Of a stretch of 64,000 nucleotides of DNA, positions 35,668-43,852 are shown piece by piece. This stretch comes from Chlamydoabsidia padenii (lineage: Eukaryota > Mucoromycota > Mucoromycetes > Mucorales > Cunninghamellaceae). A program made the position numbers and the translations under genes. The notes below the pieces were generated by a model, which was given only the letters and a program-made list of their open reading frames with translations, did not search any database and had not been told where the DNA came from. The stretch covers positions 89,589 to 153,588 of the forward strand of contig JAIWND010000048.1 of the NCBI GenBank assembly GCA_025330725.1, read 5' to 3'. Position 1 is the first letter of the stretch, and each line of letters begins with the position of its first letter.

Positions 35668-36582
35668 CATTTTCGACAATCTCTCTCACCTCCCCCCCCC
35701 TTTTTTTCCTTTCTCTATCAAATTTTTCTCTATTGTTCAGGAAAATGGCTTCCATTTCTTTTGTTGTTTAGTAACAAGATGAATGTGCATAAAAACATTT
35801 TGTTCGTAAACGAAAGTGATAATCAATAATCTCGCCATCAAACTAGCTTGATTTATCAGACTTAAGTAGAATTAAAATCAAAATAGAAAGTACCGTTTTA
35901 TTATGAGAAGATAGTGATTGTATTTATACTAAATGAATTGTATGCTAAGGTATGTGGGATATATTATTATTAAGTGTGAAATGCTTCTATGATTGAAGTG
36001 AATTATAATGTAGTTTGACAGTTGTATATATTTGGTAACTAACTGATATGGTAATTCCCATTATGATAGATCATAGCTTCTTGAATGTGTGACGTAATCG
36101 ACAATAGATTAGTATCTAGGATGTTCACCAACAAAAAAAAAAAAAAAAAAAAACGAATGATGAGGACAATGTAATATTAATAATACATACCATGGTAAGA
36201 TATCTGTTTTCATAACTTGGCTACTGGCCGCGTGCATCTTATTATACAAAGAGAACCCATGTCCATGAGCTGATCGACAATTAGCCATCAGCTGCGTGGA
36301 TTGGTGTCTAGGACGTTCACCAAAAAAGGCTACAGGCCGCTAGCATCCCTTCAAAACAAGAACCCATGTCCATGAACTGATCGACAATTAGTCATCAGTT
36401 GCGTGGATTGGTATCATGGACGTTCACCAAAGAAAACAATGTTGTAAAAGTGGAAAGGAGAAGAAAAAAGAGGAAAGGAGAATAAAAGTAATAATCCCTT
36501 GAGCTTGGGGGTGAAGCCCGCAACAGGGGCAGTTGAGTGTGACGGCACCTGACCCGCCAATGAGATCGGAGCATCTTCCTGT
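35497..36582. other. Transposon-flank DNA
   Basis: No gene. Contains an A run (about 34 A near 35630), a C run near 35692 and the 109-bp tandem repeat listed separately. Confidence 0.35.
36219..36435 (+). repeat. Two tandem copies of a ~109-bp repeat
   Basis: Units 36219-36327 and 36328-36435 share GGCTAC-GGCCG, AACCCATGTCCATGA, CTGATCGACAATTAG and GCGTGGATTGGT, then GACGTTCACCAAA. A shorter partial copy lies at about 36090-36132. Function unknown. Confidence 0.85.
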
Positions 36583-36595
36583 AAGAAATAAGAAA

Positions 36596-36760
36596 CGGGA
36601 TTGCTCCGCTTACAACAAATTTTTACAATTATTGTACCGTACAATAAATCTGAGTTTTGTACAACTTTTTACAACTGTACAATTTTTTACAACTGTACAA
36701 TTTTTTACAACTGTACAACTTTTTTACAACTGTACAACTTTACAACTCTACGACTTTACG
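36596..36760 (+). repeat. MULE-1 left terminal inverted repeat with subterminal TTTTTACAACTGTACAA array
   Basis: Begins CGGGATTGCTCCGC and contains four to five near-copies of a 17-19-bp unit. Its inverse lies at about 43440-43576. Such subterminal repeats are typical transposase binding sites. Confidence 0.8.
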
Positions 36761-37479
36761 ATTTTGCATCTTTACATCTTTACAACTTTGCATCTTCTGC
36801 GATTCCTATAAATAATACAAAAGCACCTCCGTTTAATTCTTTCTTACTTCACCTCTGCAAATGTAGGATAAGTATAAAAAAGTTAAACCAGTAAAATAAA
36901 GCAGAAATGCCAAGATATTATGTGAAGGCTGATATGAGGTGGACTAGAAGTAAAGTAGGCAGTGAATGGAAGTGTTGATAAAGAATGCTAATACGAGCTA
37001 AGCAAAGTCTTCACAGCCTCAATTATCCCACTTACCTTCTCTATTAATCTGGACTCAGTATAGTTACAAATCAGCTTCTTCCACTTTTCCTAGTATAACG
37101 TCTTGCAGAACATAACGCTTGCACACGTATTATGGCTCATAAGTCTATGTTCAAGCTGTCGATATCAGCGTGAGCCAAGAAAGAGAAGGAAAAAAACGCA
37201 TTACGCCAAGTAGTGATTAGACGCATAATAGTATGCTTAGTAGCGGAGATTAAGTGCTCAGCTTTTGCTCAGTTTTCGCATGAGTATAGTAGAGATATTT
37301 GAACATGGATGCTAATGCTAAGCCCGAAGTTATATGTGGTTATGTGGCGCATTGCCAAGAACCTAGAGCTGTTAGATTGTTATAAATACGACAGAATTTT
37401 GACACTCGAAATAAAAAAATCCATATTCTTTTCACATACTTCAATTATTTATTACATTACCATTTATTAACCTTCTAAA

Positions 37480-38615
37480 ATGATCAGTCAAGCTCTCCTT
37501 GGAAGAAAGTACACCAGCGATAAAAACATGCATGAAGATTTGACGGCTTTTGCGAGAAACAATGGTTTTGGTATCAACAAGTCCCTTAACAAGAAGGTTG
37601 GAAATGGTTATTTTTATTGCCGCAATCGTACTACTTGCGCGGACGACAAGCATCAAGTTCAACCTGAAGACCGCAAACGAATAACTACTTCTACTCGTAT
37701 AGGTCAATGTAATTGGAAGGTGTATGCTAAATTTGTTGATAATGAATGGTGCATTGCGTCAGTTACATTGGACTCTGGAACAATAATCAAAGCAGGTGAA
37801 CTCATTGAACCTGATGTCCTCTCTATACGTGAACATGGCCATCCGAAAATTTCTACTCCCTATGCCACTGCTTCCATTATTCCGTCAGCCCGGCGACTCG
37901 ATGAAGAAAATAAAAACAAGATTGCAGTCATGACAAAAAATAGGGTTGAACCGTTCAAAATTCGAAGTACCATGTTGGATATGGGTGTCGTTGTCAAGCC
38001 CAAGGATATTTATAATATAAAGCAGCGGATCGTCAAAGCTTCTGGACTTGGCGAAACACCGGACACAAGATTGGAAATGCAACTCAAGACAATGGAGGAA
38101 AATGGGTATCTTATCAAGGTGAAGAAAACTACTGATTCTGTTCTCCATATGGTGATGGTGGCTCACACTGAAGCTCTTAATCTTGTCAGATGTTTTGGTG
38201 AAGTCCTTGCTGTGGATTCTACGTATCAAACAAATAACTTGGGGATGCCTTTGGTCAACATTGTCGGTTTCACCAATTTAGGTGGGACACGTCTGTCTAC
38301 TTTCTTGGCTGCAAGCATTGTCATGGTTAGTGAGGTTTCAGCAAATTACAAATGGGCTCTAGACACTTTTAAAGACGCTGTTGGATACACTGGATCAAAG
38401 ACTATCAAGGTAATACTATCTTATGTAAATAAAAAGAGTACATACTAACCGTAAACAATTTATTCAGGCAATTATCACTGATCAAGACTTGGCATTAACC
38501 AAGGCTGTTGAAATAGTCTTTCCCGATTCCTATCATTTGTTATGCGTTTGGCACGTCAAAAAAAAACTTTGCTAAAAATTACGAAGGATCTTTCAAACAA
38601 GACAATGGCAAACAG
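37480..38615 (+). pseudogene. MULE-1 transposase, N-terminal part (FAR1-like DNA binding and DDE core)
   Basis: Exons 37480-38409 and 38468-38615. The N-terminus (DKNMHEDLTAFARNNGFGIN, then YFYCRNRTTC) resembles the FAR1/WRKY-like DNA-binding start of MULE transposases. The catalytic first Asp is in FGEVLAVDSTYQTNN and the second in IITDQDLALTKAVEIVFPDS, followed by the CVWHVKK motif. A one-base excess in an A run at about 38560-38568 shifts the frame after HVKK. Downstream the gene is split by a solo LTR placed exactly at the next intron-exon border and by a Merlin-like element, so no full protein can be made from this copy. Confidence 0.85.
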
Positions 38616-38681
38616 GTAGGCACCATCAAACTTACTCCATGATCCATGAAGCGGTGTTAACTTGATTTTTTCCTAATTAGG

Positions 38682-39198
38682 TGTGATGACCCGATCTCGT
38701 CAAATTAAGACATCTGTCAAAACCTTATTCACTTGATCCGATTTACTCCTTATTGTACCCCTTGATCTGATTTACTCCTTATTGTACCACCTGATCTAAT
38801 TACTTCTGATTGTACCACATGATTCAATTACCTTCTGATTACTGCGCTCGGACCACCTGATCCATCAATGTTCCTGAAACACTTCCATCTAAACCTGAAA
38901 CAATCTGCAAAGATCATCTATCTGCGCCACGACCACTTGATCTATTACTTCCATCTTGAACTTTCCATCAACCTTATTATTAGATCGTAGAATTAGTATA
39001 AATACCCCACCTTTTCCCCATTCTATTTGATCTGTATCCTGACAACTCATTTTATTATTATAACTCCCTTTTCTCTTTATATAAACTTATTTATTTAACT
39101 TACTCTTGCCATGTCTTCTGTCCCTGTTCCTGTTTCCGTTTCTTCCTTTGTGTTGGAACTATTCGATCCTCTCTACCCTTCCGGGGAGGACTCTGACA
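38682..39198 (+). mobile_element. Solo LTR, 517 bp, 5-bp duplication TTAGG
   Basis: Begins TGTGATGACC and ends CTCTGACA (TG...CA), flanked by TTAGG at 38677-38681 and 39199-39203. A TATA-like AGTATAAATACCCC near 39000 followed by a pyrimidine-rich region suggests plus orientation. It is roughly 90% similar over most of its length to the solo LTR at 59148-59580 on the opposite strand, but has extra copies of a ~27-bp unit (GATCTGATTTACTCCTTATT). Internal retroelement DNA is absent, so it arose by LTR-LTR recombination. Confidence 0.92.
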
Positions 39199-39358
39199 TT
39201 AGGACACAAAAATGGAATCTGCATGCGAATCGATCATCAACAAGTTATTCTATCAAGTAGATGAAAGCGCCTTTTCTGACAACATTGTAAAACGGGTCAT
39301 TATCAATTGAGGTCTCAGATTCATGAATTTCCTTTTTGCGTATAAAATTATGCAAAAT

Positions 39359-39643
39359 TTATAACTTCATTTTTTTCAAGATGGGTGCTATATCATCATT
39401 TATTTTCAGATCTTCTTTTCTTCTTTTTTTATCTTTATTTTTATCTTTATTATATGTTTTAAATTCATAAACCTTTTTTATTTTTTTATTAGAACCAGCT
39501 TTTTTCATATGTATTTCAAAGCATCCATTTTTTTGTTTTATTTTATATTCTTCTATATTATATTTTTTCATATCTTTAATTATAATACTTCTTTTTATAT
39601 TATATTTGAATTTATCATCAATAATTAGTTCTAATATGTCCAT
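39359..39643 (-). CDS. Small lysine-rich accessory protein of the Merlin-like transposon, copy A
   Basis: 94 residues with an N-terminus MDILELIIDDKFKYNIKRSI and a KMEQYDI-like helix (DMKKYNIEEYKI), then a very basic tail (KDKNKDKKRRKED). It matches by eye the first ~55 residues of the protein at 56212-56859 in the second copy: both have an acidic start, IxDDxFxxNIKR, then xMxxYxI. No known domain. It lies 3' of the transposase on the same strand, with a 290-bp gap. A DNA-binding or regulatory role is a guess from charge. Confidence 0.65.
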   Translation of the reverse strand: MDILELIIDDKFKYNIKRSIIIKDMKKYNIEEYKIKQKNGCFEIHMKKAGSNKKIKKVYEFKTYNKDKNKDKKRRKEDLKINDDIAPILKKMKL

Positions 39644-39935
39644 TATAGTATAGTTTTCTTACTTTTTTATATTATGTTTTTTCAATTTTTATTTACAGTA
39701 ATATCTAATCCCATTCATATTATATTATCCAGGTCTCTTAGGTATAAGATAAAATCATCATGTATCAGATAAACTAGTTTAAGGACCTAGTCAGGTCTCA
39801 GTAATAAGTGAAATGAATAATGAAAATGCAATTCATCTTTGTTTTTGTAATCCTCTCTATCATTTATTTTTATTATTATCATAAATTCAATTTTTATTAA
39901 AAAGTAAATTTATATATTTTGATTTGTAAAATAAT

Positions 39936-40814
39936 CTAATCTTTTAAAAATTTCTTCCATAAATTATACTCTCTATTTTTTTTACGCCATTGGTATTCTT
40001 TCAAGAAAAGAAAGATGTCTTTCTTATTTCTGTTTCGTGGAATTATACTTTGTTTTAAACCATTCCAGGTACCTTCGATTGTATTTGTATGAACACCTGT
40101 TACAGGATCTTTAAAATATTTTGAATGGTTTACAGTTTTATGTTTATATCCTATTTTATTCAGACTGTTATATCCTTTCCACAAATCTGTATATATAGTT
40201 GTTCCTTTTTTGACGTATTTTTTTATTATGCTCTCAATATTTTCTACATTTCTTGTTTCTATAGGACATAAAAACAATTTTTTGTTTTCATTTTTGACTT
40301 TATTTTTCAATATACTTCTTTCTATACCTCCAATGATCCATGCACCTTCAACTTTATGTCCTTTATTGTATTTTCGTTTTGCTATTTTACTTTCATCAAT
40401 TTCTACTATTTTATTTCTACCACCTATTTTATTCCTTTTATTTATTAGTTGCTTATTTTTTATATACTTTCTAAATAATTTATTATAAGATGATACAGTA
40501 TTTCTACTTATTTCTAAACTTGCTGCTATAAATGATGAAGGAACTTTACCAAGAAACATATATAATATATGTAATTGCTTGTGGAGTGGTAAAGTTAATT
40601 TGCCAAAAATTGTACCATTTAAAGGAGATATAGCTTTTCTACATTTATAAAACTTACATACATATAACTTCTTATTTAAATTTAATTTTGTTTCATGATC
40701 ACATTTATCACATTTTAAATATTTATTAACATAATCATTTTTAATTAAATATAATAAAGCTTCTTTTTCATCATCAAATATAATTTTTAGTGACTTATAT
40801 GATTCTATAAACAT
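39936..40814 (-). CDS. Merlin/IS1595-type DDE transposase, intact
   Basis: 292 residues in one frame. The N-terminal zinc ribbon is CDKCDHETKLNLNKKLYVCKFYKCRKAI (given in part: CDKC...C...C), as in IS1595/IS1016 and Merlin transposases. An HTH-like stretch follows (FIAASLEISRNTVSSYNKLF). The catalytic residues are the Asp in KIVEIDESKIAKRK, the Asp in TTIYTDLWKGYNSL and the Glu in GVHTNTIEGTWNGLK, with the typical HSKYFKDPVTG before the last. Codons are extremely A/T-rich (Lys AAA/AAG, Ile ATA, Asn AAT) unlike neighbours, suggesting a different origin or long mutation bias. The frame is undamaged, so the element may be active or recently arrived. Confidence 0.88.
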   Translation of the reverse strand: MFIESYKSLKIIFDDEKEALLYLIKNDYVNKYLKCDKCDHETKLNLNKKLYVCKFYKCRKAISPLNGTIFGKLTLPLHKQLHILYMFLGKVPSSFIAASLEISRNTVSSYNKLFRKYIKNKQLINKRNKIGGRNKIVEIDESKIAKRKYNKGHKVEGAWIIGGIERSILKNKVKNENKKLFLCPIETRNVENIESIIKKYVKKGTTIYTDLWKGYNSLNKIGYKHKTVNHSKYFKDPVTGVHTNTIEGTWNGLKQSIIPRNRNKKDIFLFLKEYQWRKKNREYNLWKKFLKD

Positions 40815-40948
40815 TTATTTTTATCTTTATTAAAGAATGTTTTAAAACTATGTAGTAACTATTTTTTAGTTAAAACAAAATTCAATTTTTGCATAAATAT
40901 GACAATCTGAGTTTTAATAAAAGCTGAGAGTTCCTTTGGGATACATCC

Positions 40949-43278
40949 TTGTAAAACTACAAGATCTTTATTCATCCTCAAACAAGAAGGACGCTTTGCT
41001 TAAGCATCTTAACCAGTAAGTCATCTCAATGTCATCTCAGTGTTTAAATCCTTTGATCAGAGCGCAATAAACTAATGCATTTTTTTTGTAGACAACTTAG
41101 TATTAAGAAAAAGTGGGGCGGGCCTTGGTGCGAAACAATCAAACATTATGGAACAAGGACCACGCAAAGAGCGGAAAGTGCTCATGCCGCTATGAAAAAG
41201 CTGATCCACAGAAAGCTACCACTGGATTCTCTCCTACAAACAATCGCCGAGCACTTCGAACACGAGGTAAAACATTATCCAATAACAATAATAATAAGAA
41301 TAAGAATAAACTCAAATAAAGAAAGAATAACTGACATTCACATTTGAATTTAATATAGTATTCCACGTATACAACGAAGAAAGAATATGAAATGATCTCC
41401 GCACCCATTGCCATATCAAAAACGCCCATCTTTGAAAAACTCGTTGGAAAAATTTCCCATTTTGCTCTAAATATACTCCAGAATGAATACACTGAAAAAC
41501 TAAAAATGGATCAGACTGTAATGACCTCCTGTAAATGTACCACCTCCACTAAATATGGATTATACTGTCGACACACCATCCCAATGGTACTTGAAATTGA
41601 AGACATTCACCAATTCTGGCATTTGGAAACGAAAGGTAAGTTTTTTTTTTTACTTCACCAAAGATGGAACAAGAATTACTGACCTCTTTATTCAAATATA
41701 TTAGACACCAAAGAATCCACCAGCCTTGAAGAAGCCATGTCAAAAATTCACGACTTACTGGAAGGTGTCTCCCCTGTCCACTTCGATGAAATTGTTTCCG
41801 AAGTCACAGCAATGGTGAAGAAGTTTCTGCCTGTTACACAGTTCCAAACAAGCACAATTGTAATTCCTGAACGAGTCAAAACCAAGGGCCGACCAACCAA
41901 GAAAGAAACAAACAAAAGGGTACCAATGATAGAGAAGATCAACCAGCAAGCAACTCCAGCAAAACTGCTTATGGCTAAATGGGAATCAAACTCTTGTTTC
42001 ATTGATGCGGTTGTGGAAGTTTTCCAAAGAGTTATTATACCGGGCATTGGTGCTACTATTGAAGGTGATGGCAAAGATAATTCTATGGTGACGCTCCTGG
42101 GAAGGCTGCAAGAACTCTCCAACAAGAAGAACTATGTTGCTGGTACCAAGCTGGCAAGAGATTACTTTTGGCGAAATGGCTTCGTGAAGGGGGCAATGGG
42201 TGATTGTCAGGATATATACCATAAATTGACCGATGCTTGGCCCTTGGATGCATGCTTTTCATTTTCTGATCGAGACTTGAACTTGGTGAAGGCCTTTGAG
42301 GTGATTCGTTCGGGTTATAGCCGTCCTATTGGTCGGTTATTCAGCAAATACAGCAAAAAGCAAACTGAATATCCACCGGAATTCATCACTATCAATGACA
42401 TGATCTCTGGAACATATTTGGAAGATGAATACGACTACCCGGTTGTATTTACTACACACGAATGGCAATACGAACTCTGTGCTAGAATTTTTGGGCAGAC
42501 AAAATCGGGGTACCATTTCACGGCGGCAATAAAAATGGACGGGCACTACTACAACGCAGATAATATGGATGGAAGACTGACACCATTGAAAGTACAAAAA
42601 TTAGGTGGAAGAATGATGCATACTATATACGCAATCTACCAACGAAAAGATATGGTTTCAGCTGACGATTCATTAGAGACATTTTCACCAATTACTTCAC
42701 CATTACCACCATCATCTCCACGCTCGGTAACAATAATATCTCCCTCTGCCTCGCCAACGATAGTTCCTTGGTCATCTGAATTTTTACCAAAGCTAGAATC
42801 CTTGTCACCATCATTACCATCATCTCCACGCTCAGTAACAGTGCTATCTCCTTCTGCCTCGCCAACGGTAGTTCCTTGGTCGTCTGAATTTTTACCAAAG
42901 CTAGAATCCTTGTCACCTCCACCTCCATCAATGCCTGCTGAAACATCGTCATCACTACCTCCACCTCCATCAACGCCTACTGGATCATCATCATTACCTC
43001 TACCTCCATCAACACCTACTGGATCATCATCATCACTACCTCCACCTCCATCAATTCCTGCTGAAACATCATCATCACTACCTCCACCTCCATCAACGCC
43101 TACTGGATCATCATCATCACCTCCACCTTCATCAATGCCTGCTGGATCATCTAGTGGTCTTAAAATAAGATTAATTCTCAACAAAGAAAGTAGATCATTA
43201 AGCAATAACAATTCTTCAAAAAGATCAAGAAAAGGGGAACCAAAACAATCCCCTTTGAAAAAATCAAGAAAAGTCTAA
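40949..43278 (+). pseudogene. MULE-1 C-terminal half: SWIM zinc finger, cysteine-peptidase-like domain and proline-rich tail
   Basis: Exons end at 41015, then 41092-41266, 41359-41635 and 41705-43278. After RAESAHAAMKKLIHRKLPL (transposase end) a SWIM zinc finger is visible (CKCTTSTKYGLYCRHTIPM). From about 41970 a domain begins with WESNSCFIDAVVEVFQRVII, where NSC is a papain-fold nucleophile box. It ends with SGYHFTAAIKMDGHYYNADN, a His box like that of ubiquitin-specific (C19-type) peptidases. Then comes a Pro/Ser-rich repeat tail and a basic C-terminus (KRSRKGEPKQSPLKKSRKV). This half is frame-intact. The same domain order is seen in the element at 43853-46900. Confidence 0.75.
42690..43150 (+). 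repeat. Coding tandem repeats (two ~110-bp units, then ~39-bp Pro/Ser units)
   Basis: Within the MULE-1 tail, two near-identical units encode SPSASPT-VPWSSEFLPKLE. They are followed by several copies of a unit encoding LPPPPSTPTGSSSS-like sequence. Probably a flexible, expandable linker. Confidence 0.85.
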
Positions 43279-43617
43279 CCGAAATAGTTTTTTTTATATA
43301 TTCACACATACTCTATTTCTAATAAACTGACGATGACAAAACATATTTTAGTTTACAGTCATCCTTATAAATAAAGGGAAGGTTTTGTGTCAAAGAAATG
43401 CTAAGACTTAGGATCAAAAGAAAAAGAAAAAGAAAAAGAAAAAAAAGTTGTACAGTTGTAAAAAGTTGTAAAAAAGTTGTAAAAAGTTGTACAAAACTCA
43501 GATTTATTGTACTGTACAACAGTTTTAAAAAATTGTAAAAAACCCAGCCAAATTTGTTGTAAGCGGAGCAATCCCGAAGAAAAAAAGAAATAAACAGCGG
43601 AATATTTATTATTCGGA

Positions 43618-43653
43618 AGCCGATATTTTGGAGGTACCTCCAAAATATCGGCT
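43618..43653. repeat. Perfect 36-bp palindrome centred on GGTACC
   Basis: AGCCGATATTTTGGAGGT and its exact reverse complement meet without a spacer. Two further GGTACC-centred partial copies follow at about 43667-43675 and 43689-43700. It lies 25 bp outside the MULE-1 right duplication. Confidence 0.9.
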
Positions 43654-43852
43654 GACTTTGAGGGTACCTCGAAAATCCGCCAACAAATTGGAGGTACCTT
43701 AAAATTTCCTTTTCTGTACTTTCGGCAATCAATAAAATCTTCCTTCATTGTTAATACTACCAAAATTATGGATATATCTTTATTTTATAATATAATATTC
43801 ACTAAAATATTGAATAGTTTATATATATGCGAAAAAAGTAGAACTACTGTTG

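Larger units (their letters stand above)
39294..40948 (-). mobile_element. AT-rich Merlin/IS1595-like transposon, copy A (1,655 bp)
   Basis: Flanked by TTGTAAAAC at 39285-39293 and 40949-40957, a 9-bp duplication that splits a MULE-1 codon and whose removal restores the MULE frame. The ends form an imperfect inverted repeat with a conserved TCTCAG core about 20 bp from each end. It encodes a transposase (39936-40814) and a small lysine-rich protein (39359-39643), both on the minus strand. Base composition is far more AT-rich than the surrounding fungal DNA. Confidence 0.88.
36592..43584 (+). mobile_element. MULE-1: ~7-kb Mutator-like transposon carrying two nested insertions
   Basis: The ends share an inverted repeat starting CGGGATTGCTCCGC (36596 inward; 43576 inward on the other strand). 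It continues through CTTACAACAAATTT, CAGTACAATAAATCTGAG-like sequence and arrays of TTTTTACAACTGTACAA. The element is flanked by AAGAAATAA at 36583-36591 and 43585-43593, a 9-bp target duplication as expected for MULEs, though the A-rich context lowers its weight. Inside are the transposase/peptidase gene (37480-43278), a solo LTR (38682-39198) and an AT-rich Merlin-like element (39294-40948). Confidence 0.8.

Noticed and set aside
36500..36600. CRISPR-like or tRNA-like array near GGCACCTGACCCGCC
   Set aside because: No regularly spaced direct repeats and no cloverleaf; the organism is eukaryotic.
39111..39260. Gag start of an LTR retroelement (MSSVPVPVSVSS)
   Set aside because: The TG...CA ends and TTAGG duplications show that this sequence lies within a solo LTR followed directly by the MULE-1 exon.
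42636..43211. 191-codon minus-strand frame rich in Gly/Asp
   Set aside because: It is the antisense of the Pro/Ser repeat tail of MULE-1.
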